Shown: piece by piece, positions 26,507 through 34,580 of the stretch
How the letters are laid out: every line of letters begins with the position of its first letter
Position numbering within the stretch: the stretch's first letter is position 1
Source: Cognataquiflexum aquatile
GTDB lineage: Bacteria > Bacteroidota > Bacteroidia > Cytophagales > Cyclobacteriaceae
DNA length: 64,000 bases
Reading direction: 5' to 3'
Assembly (NCBI RefSeq): GCF_003316845.1
Contig: NZ_QMIK01000002.1
Coordinates: 248,001-312,000, forward strand
The notes under the pieces: generated by a model
Database searches by the model: none
Told to the model about the DNA's origin: nothing
The model's input: the letters and a program-made list of their open reading frames with translations, nothing else
Program-made: the position numbers and the translations under genes

Positions 26507-27402
26507 TTCTTCTTTAAAATAAACAATATACTTGAATAGTTATTATGGTTTTTCTTTGCCCATGTATTTGATTTATAGCCATTTATGAAAGCCCGTATCA
26601 TTTTTATAATTCTATTTGATTTTGGATTTAAATAATTTTCGGACAAAAGAGAGACATAATAGCTGTCATATTTCATTGGTTGGATTCCGATAATTTTGAG
26701 ATCAAATTCTTCAGCAAATGACTGTATAGTTTCTTGGTTGAAGTGATAAAGATGCCTCGGGACATCAAATGCTGCCCAATGTGTCCCATAGATTTTTGCA
26801 TCATAAGAGTTGTTGTTGGGAACAGCAATGAATATTGTTCCATTATCCTGTAAAAGTTCAACAATTTTTTTGCCTGTTTTCCTCAGATTGTGGACGTGTT
26901 CCAGGACATGATATAGACTTATTGCATCAAATTTTTTATTCTTTTTGAAGTCACCAATGTTTTCTGATATTTTCAATTTTTTTGTTGAAGCGATTTTCCT
27001 TGCGGTCTCATTTGGTTCGATTCCATATGTTTTCCAACCGTTTTGTTTGGCTGCTGAAAGAAAATATCCTGTACCACATCCAATATCAAGCAATGATCCC
27101 TTTTTTTCTGTGTATTGGTTCAACCAAGAAACCTTTGATTTTATAGTCAGATTTCTAACCCATTTGTATAGGATATTGATAATGTTTGTGGACTTATTTT
27201 GATGGGAAATGTAATCTTCCGATTGGTAGTACTTTCCGATGTGTTTATCATCCGGCCTTGGATTGGTAAAGATCAGATTGCATGAAGTGCATTTGCACAA
27301 AAGGAATTTTTCTTGGCTTACTGAGAAGTCTGTAACTTCTTGGTGATTAAGAAAAAGCCCGCTGTTACATAGCGGGCATTTGTTTAATCTTTCTTGTGAC
27401 AT
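26503..27402 (-). CDS. SAM-dependent methyltransferase with N-terminal zinc ribbon
   Basis: 299-aa protein. Four cysteines in two CxxC pairs (CPLCNSG near residue 8 and CKCTSC near residue 37) form a likely zinc ribbon, followed by a class I methyltransferase domain with LLDIGCGTGYF and SLYHVLEHVHN. This layout resembles methyltransferases acting on polysaccharide or lipid-linked sugars; the substrate is unknown. The start overlaps the mnmG stop by 1 nt (TAATG) and the end overlaps the lipoprotein start by 4 nt, so the three genes are coupled. Confidence 0.83.
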   Translation of the reverse strand: MSQERLNKCPLCNSGLFLNHQEVTDFSVSQEKFLLCKCTSCNLIFTNPRPDDKHIGKYYQSEDYISHQNKSTNIINILYKWVRNLTIKSKVSWLNQYTEKKGSLLDIGCGTGYFLSAAKQNGWKTYGIEPNETARKIASTKKLKISENIGDFKKNKKFDAISLYHVLEHVHNLRKTGKKIVELLQDNGTIFIAVPNNNSYDAKIYGTHWAAFDVPRHLYHFNQETIQSFAEEFDLKIIGIQPMKYDSYYVSLLSENYLNPKSNRIIKMIRAFINGYKSNTWAKKNHNNYSSILFILKKK

Positions 27403-29267
27403 TATCTTCCCAAATAAACGGTGAGGATGGATAAATCTGCAGGGGTGACTCCACTTATTCGGGAGGCTTGACCCATAGTTTCAGGCTTTATCTTGTTTAG
27501 TTTCTGCTTTCCTTCTGCAGAAAGTGCAGTAATGGCCAAATAATCAAAATGCACAGGAATCCTGTAATTTTCCATGTTATTCATTTTTTCAACCATCTGT
27601 TGTTCTTTGTCAATATAGCTGTCGTATTTGATTTGGATTTCTGCTTGTTCGAGGACCACTTTGCTATATTTGGACAGGTATAGTTTGATATCAGCGTCCA
27701 GATTCATTACCTCAGCCAAGCCAATCTGTGGTCTTTTCAAAAGTTTTTCTACTGTTATCTTTTCTTTGATGGTAGCGGTGTCAAAGCCTTCAAGGCCTTC
27801 GTTTACCAAGTCTGGAGACAATTTCTTCTGTTTTAAATCATTGATCAATTTTGCTGTATCAGATTTCTTGTCCAACATCTTTTCCAGTCTTCTGTCATCA
27901 GCTAATCCCATTTCATGACCCATTTGTGTAAGTCTAAGGTCAGCGTTGTCTTGTCTTAGCAATAGCCTAAATTCCGCCCTTGATGTGAACATCCTGTATG
28001 GTTCTTCGGTCCCTTTGTTGATCAAATCATCTATCAAAACGCCAATATAGGCGTCGGATCTTTTTAAGAGAAACGGATCTTGTTCCTGAACTTTTCTTGA
28101 AGCATTAATTCCCGCCATTAAACCTTGGGATGCTGCTTCTTCATAACCTGTAGTCCCGTTGATTTGTCCGGCAAAGAATAGGTTTTCAATCAAATGAGTT
28201 TCTAAACTTAATTTTAATTGTGTAGGTGGAAAGAAATCGTATTCTATGGCATAACCAGGTCTAAACATTTTGGCGTTTTCGAAACCGGGTATTTTTCTCA
28301 TCGCTTCATATTGGACATCCTCCGGTAGGGATGTAGAAAAGCCATTGATGTACATTTCGACTGTTTTCCAACCTTCCGGTTCTACGAAGATTTGGTGCCT
28401 GTCACGTTCAGAAAAGCGGTTGATTTTATCTTCTATGGAAGGACAATATCTAGGCCCCAATCCTTGAATTCTGCCATTGAACATGGGTGACCGGTCAAAT
28501 CCTTTCTCTAAGGAGTTGTGCACTTCTTTATTTGTGTAGGTAATCCAACAGTTCCTTTGTTCTTTTAATGTTGTGGTTTCGTCGGAATAGGAGAATTTTT
28601 CAGGATTTTCATCTCCATGTTGGACTTCCATTTTGGTATAATCCAAAGACCTGCCATCCACCCTTGGTGGGGTACCGGTTTTCATTCTTCCGGCTTCGAA
28701 ACCCAACTTGACAAGTTGTTCTGTGATTCCTTTTGCTGCAGATTCACCTGTTCTCCCGCCACCGAATTGTTTTTCCCCTATATGGATGATTCCGTTTAGA
28801 AATGTTCCGTTGGTGAGAACAACTGATTTTGATTGAATTTCTACACCTATTCCTGTTTTTACGCCAACAGCCCTATTGTCTTTTATCAGTAATCCGCTGA
28901 TCATTTCTTGCCAAAAATCCACATTGGGAGTCTGTTCTAGCGCTAGTCTCCACTCTTCTGCAAATTTCATCCTGTCATTTTGTGACCTTGGAGACCACAT
29001 AGCCGGACCTTTTGACCTGTTCAACATTCTGAATTGGATCATAGATTTGTCGGATATTATTCCGGACATACCTCCTAAGGCGTCGATTTCTCTAACTATC
29101 TGTCCCTTGGCTACGCCGCCCATAGCCGGGTTGCACGACATTTGTGCAATGGTATTCATGTTCATCGTACAGAGGAGTACTTTTGAACCCATTTTTGCTG
29201 CTGCATGTGCGGCTTCACAGCCGGCATGTCCCGCCCCTACTACAATTACATCATATACTGGAAACAT
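27402..29267 (-). CDS. mnmG: tRNA uridine-5-carboxymethylaminomethyl modification enzyme MnmG
   Basis: 621-aa FAD protein that works with MnmE to modify U34 of several tRNAs. The FAD motif GAGHAG is at 11-16, and the conserved SCNPAMGGVAKGQIVREIDALGG and TGTPPRVDGRSLDY segments are intact; the C-terminal helical domain ends at TVYLGR. The length is normal. A perfect parS site lies between its start and ybeY. This gene (also known as gidA) is a classical oriC neighbour, which supports the origin call. Confidence 0.96.
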   Translation of the reverse strand: MFPVYDVIVVGAGHAGCEAAHAAAKMGSKVLLCTMNMNTIAQMSCNPAMGGVAKGQIVREIDALGGMSGIISDKSMIQFRMLNRSKGPAMWSPRSQNDRMKFAEEWRLALEQTPNVDFWQEMISGLLIKDNRAVGVKTGIGVEIQSKSVVLTNGTFLNGIIHIGEKQFGGGRTGESAAKGITEQLVKLGFEAGRMKTGTPPRVDGRSLDYTKMEVQHGDENPEKFSYSDETTTLKEQRNCWITYTNKEVHNSLEKGFDRSPMFNGRIQGLGPRYCPSIEDKINRFSERDRHQIFVEPEGWKTVEMYINGFSTSLPEDVQYEAMRKIPGFENAKMFRPGYAIEYDFFPPTQLKLSLETHLIENLFFAGQINGTTGYEEAASQGLMAGINASRKVQEQDPFLLKRSDAYIGVLIDDLINKGTEEPYRMFTSRAEFRLLLRQDNADLRLTQMGHEMGLADDRRLEKMLDKKSDTAKLINDLKQKKLSPDLVNEGLEGFDTATIKEKITVEKLLKRPQIGLAEVMNLDADIKLYLSKYSKVVLEQAEIQIKYDSYIDKEQQMVEKMNNMENYRIPVHFDYLAITALSAEGKQKLNKIKPETMGQASRISGVTPADLSILTVYLGR

Positions 29268-29284
29268 ATCTCATAATTTTAAAT

Positions 29285-29300
29285 TGTTTCACGTGAAACA
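29285..29300. promoter_or_regulatory. parS: parS site (ParB-binding), perfect
   Basis: TGTTTCACGTGAAACA is a perfect 16-bp palindrome identical to the widely conserved bacterial parS consensus. It lies in the mnmG-ybeY gap, about 4.5 kb from the putative oriC. Confidence 0.85.
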
Positions 29301-29311
29301 ATTTTATTGAT

Positions 29312-29773
29312 TCAAACTGAACCGGGACTTTTTGTTTCACGTGGAACATGAAGTACATCAAATAAGGCTATGGCTTTGTTTTCCATTTCTCTCATTTTGA
29401 TTCTATCATCTTCTTTTTTGTCTTTATAACCCATGAGGTGCAAAAGCCCGTGGCTCATGACCCTTTTAAGTTCTTTTTCAAATGTTACATTTTCTTTGAC
29501 CGCATTGTCTCTTACCCTGTCAATACTTACAAAGATATCTCCCTCGATGGTTTTCTCTTTTTCAGAATTATCAAAGGTAATTATATCCGTTAAGGTTTTG
29601 TGGTCTAGATATTCTACATTGATTTGGTATAGGTATTCGTCAGAACAAAAAATATAACTCAGTTCTCCTATTTTGAATTGCTCAAGATTTGCTATTTCTT
29701 TCAGCCACTTTTTGGTTTTGTTTTTTTCTGGTAAGCAAAATTTGATGTCCTCTTCAAAAAAAATAATTGCCAT
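29312..29773 (-). CDS. ybeY: Endoribonuclease YbeY
   Basis: 153-aa rRNA-maturation and ribosome quality-control nuclease. The metal motif is H108-GLL-H112-LMGYKD: the usual third histidine (position 118) is aspartate, as I recall for many Bacteroidota YbeY proteins, and D can still bind metal. The last codons overlap a near-perfect parS site at 29333-29348, so that DNA site is embedded in the coding sequence. The start lies 1 nt after the stop of the upstream ATPase gene, suggesting cotranscription. Confidence 0.9.
   Translation of the reverse strand: MAIIFFEEDIKFCLPEKNKTKKWLKEIANLEQFKIGELSYIFCSDEYLYQINVEYLDHKTLTDIITFDNSEKEKTIEGDIFVSIDRVRDNAVKENVTFEKELKRVMSHGLLHLMGYKDKKEDDRIKMREMENKAIALFDVLHVPRETKSPGSV
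29333..29348. promoter_or_regulatory. parS: parS-like site, one mismatch, inside ybeY
   Basis: TGTTTCACGTGGAACA differs from the perfect site at one base. The centre-to-centre distance to the perfect site is 48 bp. It overlaps the codons for the YbeY C-terminal HVPRETK. Confidence 0.75.
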
Positions 29774-29774
29774 A

Positions 29775-30173
29775 TCACATGTAAAATGTTAGTATCGTCT
29801 TCCTTCCATTGTCTTCAAACTTAATCCCGTCTGAAAGATGTTTCATTATGAAAATGCCTCGGCCTCCTGTTTTTTCTAAGTTTTCCGGAGCAGTAGGGTC
29901 AACCAAATGATCAAAATCAAAACCTTTTCCTTCATCCATGATGACAAATTCAACCTGATTTTCATCAAGGTGAAGTTCAAGGTCCACTTTTTTATTCACA
30001 TCCAAATTATTACCGTGAACGATGGCATTTGTTACACACTCAGTTACAGAAATCATAATGTTCCCATAAATGTCTTCATTAATCGGATATTTTTCCCTTG
30101 CATTATCTATAAAGCTTTCTACAATCTTTATATTCTCTATTAAGGAAGGAATTGAAATTTTAATGGAATTCAT
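29775..30173 (-). CDS. RsbW-like serine-kinase/anti-sigma ATP-binding protein
   Basis: 132-aa HATPase_c-domain protein. The N box TECVTNAIVHGNN, the G1 box DEGKGFD and the G2 box GGRGIFIM are in order, with no membrane segment or phospho-acceptor domain. Proteins of this form act as anti-sigma factors or as switch kinases on STAS-domain partners. No STAS protein, PP2C phosphatase or sigma factor is next to it, so its partner must be elsewhere. It starts just 28 nt after the xth stop region and runs into ybeY. Confidence 0.85.
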   Translation of the reverse strand: MNSIKISIPSLIENIKIVESFIDNAREKYPINEDIYGNIMISVTECVTNAIVHGNNLDVNKKVDLELHLDENQVEFVIMDEGKGFDFDHLVDPTAPENLEKTGGRGIFIMKHLSDGIKFEDNGRKTILTFYM

Positions 30174-30201
30174 GGAAAATGTATTGATATTTGTTGTTTG
30201 T

Positions 30202-30969
30202 TTAATATTTTTCTATTTCTATCATTATCGGACAGTGATCTGAATGATAAGCTTCGGGAAGGATAATAGACCTTTTTATTTTCTCTCTCATTCCTTCTGT
30301 TGACATATGGTAATCTATCCTCCAACCGAGATTTTTAGACCTTGAACCTCCCCGGTAACTCCACCAAGTGTAATGATGCGGATTCGGATTGAAAAGCCTG
30401 AAAGTGTCTATAAAGCCTGATGCTGTGAATTTGTCCATCCAAGCCCTTTCTTCAGGTAGAAAACCTGAGGAATTTTTATTCGATATCGGGTTATGTATGT
30501 CTATCGGCTTATGACAGATATTGTAATCTCCACTCAAAATAAGATTTGGGTGTGCTTTAATCAAGTCCTGTGAATACCCATAAATGTCATCCAAGAACTT
30601 ATATTTGAAATCTTGCCTCACGTCACCGGTGGTTCCTGAGGGAAAATACGCAGAAACAAAAGAAAACCCATCAAAATCTGCTCTAATTATCCTCCCCTCG
30701 TCATCATAAAAAGGCATAGCAACTCCGTACTCTACATGGTTGGGTTTTATCTTGCTCAAAATGGCAACCCCGCTATATCCTTTTTTTGCTGCTGGATACC
30801 AATAAATATTGTATCCCATATCCTCAAATATTGCCCTATCAATTTGGCCTTCTTCTGCTTTGATCTCTTGTAATCCTATGATGTCAGGGTCTGTGGCCTT
30901 TAGCCATTCTGCAAATCCTTTGGTAAGTGCAGCACGGATACCATTGACATTATAGGATACGATTTTCAT
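30202..30969 (-). CDS. xth: Exodeoxyribonuclease III
   Basis: 255-aa AP endonuclease and 3'-5' exonuclease for base-excision repair. Family residues seen are N7 in SYNVNGIR, E in LQEIKAEE, the SGDYNICH segment and the C-terminal SDHCPIMIEI histidine. The length matches XthA. It is cytoplasmic and lies in a run of minus-strand housekeeping genes with short gaps. Confidence 0.94.
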   Translation of the reverse strand: MKIVSYNVNGIRAALTKGFAEWLKATDPDIIGLQEIKAEEGQIDRAIFEDMGYNIYWYPAAKKGYSGVAILSKIKPNHVEYGVAMPFYDDEGRIIRADFDGFSFVSAYFPSGTTGDVRQDFKYKFLDDIYGYSQDLIKAHPNLILSGDYNICHKPIDIHNPISNKNSSGFLPEERAWMDKFTASGFIDTFRLFNPNPHHYTWWSYRGGSRSKNLGWRIDYHMSTEGMREKIKRSIILPEAYHSDHCPIMIEIEKY

Positions 30970-31001
30970 GATTCTTGGATTACTCTTTGATGATAAGTTT
31001 T

Positions 31002-31364
31002 TTATTTGATCTCTATCTGAAATTCACTTTCAAAATATTCGAGAACCTGTATTTTTAATAACTTCTCTTGTTCTAACACGTCAAAATGGGGAAGTTTGTT
31101 TACCAGCTTCCAATGTGGCCAACCGTCTTGATCAATGTAATCCAATTCATAAAAGCCGGCTTGACTCAATACCCTGCATATCCCTATATGCATCAAGTCC
31201 TGCTTCTGTTCTTTGGAAAAGTTCCTGTTTCCCTGCCCCAATTCCTGCACTCCGATCAAAAACAACACCCCATTCAGGTCATTGGGCTTCTTTCCGATGA
31301 GCTCTTCCATCCCCTTCAGCAGTTTGCTCCAGCGTTTTTCCAGATCAAGATCTTTTTTAAACAT
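31002..31364 (-). CDS. Conserved hypothetical protein
   Basis: 120-aa soluble protein with several conserved-looking aromatic and charged positions (LIGVQELGQG, DQDGWPHWKLV). I do not recognise the family. The start codon at 31364 lies inside the end of the upstream AhpD-like gene (8-nt overlap), which indicates translational coupling and a possible shared function. A GTG one codon earlier could also be used. Confidence 0.7.
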   Translation of the reverse strand: MFKKDLDLEKRWSKLLKGMEELIGKKPNDLNGVLFLIGVQELGQGNRNFSKEQKQDLMHIGICRVLSQAGFYELDYIDQDGWPHWKLVNKLPHFDVLEQEKLLKIQVLEYFESEFQIEIK

Positions 31365-31713
31365 CACTTTTCCCTTCTTGTTCCAATAATTCCCAATATT
31401 CTACAGCCCTTCTCAAATGTGGAATTACAATAGAACCTCCTATAATAGTGGCGATTGAAAAAACCTCAAATATTTGTTCTTTATTCAATCCGGCTTCATA
31501 TGACTTTCCCAGGTGGTACTTGATACAATCATCACAGCGCAGGACCATTGAACATGCCAAACCGATCATTTCTTTGGTTTTGACATCCAATGCACCTTCT
31601 GCATAGGTATTGGTGTCAAGATTGAAAAAACGCTTGATGACCTTGTTATCCGAAGCCATGATTTTTTCATTCATTTCGCTTCTGTAGGCATTGAATTCTT
31701 CTATTAAATTCAT
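31357..31713 (-). CDS. AhpD-like carboxymuconolactone decarboxylase family protein
   Basis: 118-aa helical protein with the redox motif CDDC in VLRCDDCIKYHLGKSYEAG, typical for AhpD-like members with peroxidase-linked or unknown redox roles rather than for true decarboxylases. It is cytoplasmic. The downstream hypothetical gene overlaps it by 8 nt. It is divergent from comF across 79 nt. Confidence 0.87.
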   Translation of the reverse strand: MNLIEEFNAYRSEMNEKIMASDNKVIKRFFNLDTNTYAEGALDVKTKEMIGLACSMVLRCDDCIKYHLGKSYEAGLNKEQIFEVFSIATIIGGSIVIPHLRRAVEYWELLEQEGKSDV

Positions 31714-31792
31714 TAAATTTTAAGGAGTTTTTAGTCAATTGCAAATATAACAGGTATTTACAGTCATTCAGTTCGAACAGCCCATTTTGAAA

Positions 31793-32491
31793 ATGTATTC
31801 TAGGATTTTTGAAGATTTTTTGGCTTTGGTTTTCCCAAAAACCTGTTGCCTCTGCAAAAGGCGTCTTTTTGACTTTGAAGACCAGCTGTGCAAAGTGTGT
31901 ATTGCCGCCCTTCCCATTACCAATTATCACCTCCGGCCCCAAAACAATGAGTTGGTCACTAAAATCATGGGGCTTACCAAACCTAACTTGGTTATGTCTT
32001 TTTTGAGGTTTTCAAAAAAAGGAGCTAGCCAAAGTCTTTTGCATCAATTGAAGTACAAGAATAAACCTGAGATAGGTGTGGAAATCGGAAGACTCTATGG
32101 CAATATTCTCCACGAAAACGGATTTACAAACAATTGGGATCAAATCACACCTGTCCCCCTTCATCCTGTAAAGCAAAAGAAAAGAGGCTACAACCAAAGT
32201 GAACAGTTTGCAAAAGGGCTCTCTGAGTCTATGGGAATTCCTGTTGTGTTGTCTTTGATCAGGGTTCAGTATACAGAAACCCAAACCAAAAAGTCAAGAA
32301 TGGAGCGGATTGAAAATGTGGCTGAAGTTTTTGATATCGATCCCAACAATGAAGTTCATGGAAAAAGATTGCTCCTAGTTGACGATGTCATGACCACAGG
32401 AGCGACTTTGATTACTTGTGCCAACGTTTTACTTGAAAAAGGAAGTGAGGTGGTTGATTTGGCGGTAATTGCTGCCGGAAAGAACCAATAA
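31793..32491 (+). CDS. comF: ComF family protein (phosphoribosyltransferase fold)
   Basis: 232-aa protein with an N-terminal double-cysteine zinc ribbon (CCLCKRR and CKVC) and a C-terminal phosphoribosyltransferase domain whose PRPP loop reads LLLVDDVMTTGATL. ComF proteins are linked to DNA uptake by natural transformation, though many non-competent bacteria carry them. The ATG at 31793 is preferred over a TTG two codons upstream. No other competence gene is in the window. Confidence 0.9.
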   Translation: MYSRIFEDFLALVFPKTCCLCKRRLFDFEDQLCKVCIAALPITNYHLRPQNNELVTKIMGLTKPNLVMSFLRFSKKGASQSLLHQLKYKNKPEIGVEIGRLYGNILHENGFTNNWDQITPVPLHPVKQKKRGYNQSEQFAKGLSESMGIPVVLSLIRVQYTETQTKKSRMERIENVAEVFDIDPNNEVHGKRLLLVDDVMTTGATLITCANVLLEKGSEVVDLAVIAAGKNQ

Positions 32492-32664
32492 ATGGTGAGC
32501 TTTTGAATTTTTATAATACAGATAGGCTCATTTTGAATGAATTTCTTTTGAAGCTGTGCTTGAGGATAAAATGAATGGAGGACAGATTTGGACCTAAATA
32601 GTAAAGGAAGATTTTGAGCCTTAACAACAAGGAATAGGACTTTGAGGTCGTCAAATCAGAAAGC

Positions 32665-33465
32665 CTACCAACTTCCGCCTGCACCTCCGCCACCGAATGA
32701 CCCGCCACCAAATCCACCGAAGCCGCCACCGCCGCCACCAAATCCACCGCGACCTGAGGAAAAATCACCAAATTTGCCCTTACCGCCACCTTTGAGCATA
32801 TTGGCAAGCATGATGGTGGTAAAGAGGTCTATTCCTCCTCCCTTACCTCCCATGTGGTTGTCATTGTCCTTCCTGTTTTTGATCATTGGGAGAATCACGA
32901 AAATAAAAATGAAAATCAAAAAGAAAATTATCGCTCCTCCATGCTCACCGGTTGAAGTTACTTTTTCAGCTTCATATTCACCGGAAGCCAGTTTGAATAT
33001 CATGTCTGTCGCTTTGTCCAATCCCTCATAGTATGCCTCCATCTTAAAATTTGGCACAATCAACTGATCCACAATCCTTTTGGCCAAAATATCCGGCAAT
33101 ACCCCTTCCATTCCATAGCCTGTTGCGATGAAGACCTTTCTGTCTTCCATTGCTGCCAAAATCAAAACTCCATTGTCCAGCTTTGCCTGACCTATTCCCC
33201 ATTTTTCACCCAACTGAAAAGTATAATCACTGATATCATAAGGACCTACCGACCGGATCATCACTATGGTGACTTGCGTGGAAGAGCTGTCGTTATAAGC
33301 AACGAGTTTACTTTCCAGACTTGCCACCTCACTCGCTGATAGGGTGTTCGTAAAGTCATTGACCAACTTTGGTGGATTGGGGACTGCAGGAAAATCACCT
33401 TGGGCAGAAAGTGTTCCGACAAGGAATAAGGTAAATAGAATTGAAAACAGGTATTTATAGATCAT
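32665..33465 (-). CDS. TPM-domain membrane protein with Gly-rich tail
   Basis: 266-aa protein. It has a signal peptide (cleavage near LSAQ), an extracytoplasmic TPM domain (about 25-170, with VNDFTNTLSASE and GVLILAAMEDRKVFIATGYGMEG), one membrane helix (IIFFLIFIFIFVILP), and a C-terminal tail of about 50 residues that is mostly glycine, phenylalanine and serine. TPM proteins have been connected with membrane protein assembly and stress tolerance. It is the third gene of the lemA operon; the ATG at 33465 is 8 nt from the end of the second TPM gene. The glycine-rich end makes a proline-rich shadow frame on the other strand. Confidence 0.87.
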   Translation of the reverse strand: MIYKYLFSILFTLFLVGTLSAQGDFPAVPNPPKLVNDFTNTLSASEVASLESKLVAYNDSSSTQVTIVMIRSVGPYDISDYTFQLGEKWGIGQAKLDNGVLILAAMEDRKVFIATGYGMEGVLPDILAKRIVDQLIVPNFKMEAYYEGLDKATDMIFKLASGEYEAEKVTSTGEHGGAIIFFLIFIFIFVILPMIKNRKDNDNHMGGKGGGIDLFTTIMLANMLKGGGKGKFGDFSSGRGGFGGGGGGFGGFGGGSFGGGGAGGSW

Positions 33466-33472
33466 GATGCTG

Positions 33473-33907
33473 TTATCCAAAGGAAATTTCATCCGGTAGT
33501 TCGTTGATATCTCCTTTATTATTGTAGGGAAAGTGTGCTTTAAGCTGCTGACCACAGGCTTCAATGGCATTTGACAGGCCTTCGGTAAATGCATGTTGTT
33601 TAAATGATTTTCCCATTTCTTCTTTGATTTTCTCCCAAAAATTTTCCGGAACGACTTTATTGATGCCCGAATCACCAAGAATGGCAAACTTATGGTCTGC
33701 TACCGCCAAATAGAACAGAACGGCATTCCTTTCTTTGGTCTTGTGCATTTTGAGAGTTTCAAAAACCTCTGCCGCCCTGTCCAAAACGTCAAGGCGGCAG
33801 TGGTTTTCTATATGTACCTGAATTTCCCCTGAAGTGGCCATTTCGGCAGCTGCAATGGCAGACATGATCCTGGTTTTGTCCTCCTGAGAAAAGAGATTTT
33901 CTGCCAT
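33473..33907 (-). CDS. TPM-domain protein (short form)
   Basis: 144-aa cytosolic-looking TPM protein without signal or membrane segment. The domain shows SGEIQVHIENHC, NAVLFYLAVADHKFAILGDSGIN and an AFTEGLSNAI helix. It lies between lemA (5-nt gap) and the membrane TPM gene. The three-gene set lemA plus two TPM proteins is a recurrent operon in Bacteroidota; its molecular role is not settled. Confidence 0.85.
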   Translation of the reverse strand: MAENLFSQEDKTRIMSAIAAAEMATSGEIQVHIENHCRLDVLDRAAEVFETLKMHKTKERNAVLFYLAVADHKFAILGDSGINKVVPENFWEKIKEEMGKSFKQHAFTEGLSNAIEACGQQLKAHFPYNNKGDINELPDEISFG

Positions 33908-33912
33908 ATCAA

Positions 33913-34503
33913 TTAAAATTGTACTGTGGGTGCATTTTCTGAACCTGCAGCAGCTTCAAAATAACCTTTGGTTTCAAATCCATACCAACCTGCAAATAGG
34001 TTGTTCGGGAATTTTCTCAGGTCTGAGTTATAAGATTGTACTGACTGGTTAAAGTTCCTTCTCGCCACGGCAATCCTGTTTTCAGTTCCTTCCAACTGGG
34101 CCTGCAATTCCAGGAAATTTTGGTTGGCTTTCAGATCAGGATATTTTTCTACCGTCACCAATAGTCTGCTCAAAGCTCCGCTCAACTGATCCTGTGCTTC
34201 CTGAAACTGTGCTATTTTATCAGGGCTGAGGTCATTTGCATTGATATTGATAGAGGTGGCTTTTGCCCGGGCTTCAATCACTCCGGTCAAAGTTTCCTGC
34301 TCAAATTCAGCATACCCTTTTACAGTGTTTACAAGGTTGGGAATCAGGTCTGCCCTTCTTTGGTATTGTGTTTGGACTTCTGCCCATTGGCCATTGATTG
34401 TTTCTTCATTTTGGACAAACATATTATAAACCCCAACTGCTTTGGTGTACATGAATATGCCTATCACAGCAATGATCAAAATAGGGATGAGTGCTTTTTT
34501 CAT
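33913..34503 (-). CDS. lemA: LemA family protein
   Basis: 196-aa protein with an N-terminal membrane anchor (ALIPILIIAVIGIFMY) and a long helical body with the family segments WAEVQTQYQRRADLIPNLVNTVKGYA and ENRIAVARRNFNQSVQSYN. It heads an operon with two TPM-domain genes. LemA proteins are membrane-linked helical bundles of unclear biochemical function. Confidence 0.92.
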   Translation of the reverse strand: MKKALIPILIIAVIGIFMYTKAVGVYNMFVQNEETINGQWAEVQTQYQRRADLIPNLVNTVKGYAEFEQETLTGVIEARAKATSININANDLSPDKIAQFQEAQDQLSGALSRLLVTVEKYPDLKANQNFLELQAQLEGTENRIAVARRNFNQSVQSYNSDLRKFPNNLFAGWYGFETKGYFEAAAGSENAPTVQF

Positions 34504-34580
34504 TTTTCTGGATTTGTTTAAGGATACACAAAATTAAAATTTTGATGGGAATATCTTTTGAGTTTGATTTTAAGATAGGT

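Noticed and set aside
29285..29300. Transcription terminator between mnmG and ybeY
   Set aside because: The palindrome has no loop and no T run and matches parS exactly.
32642..33031. Proline-rich 129-aa frame
   Set aside because: It is the complement of the glycine-rich tail of the TPM protein.
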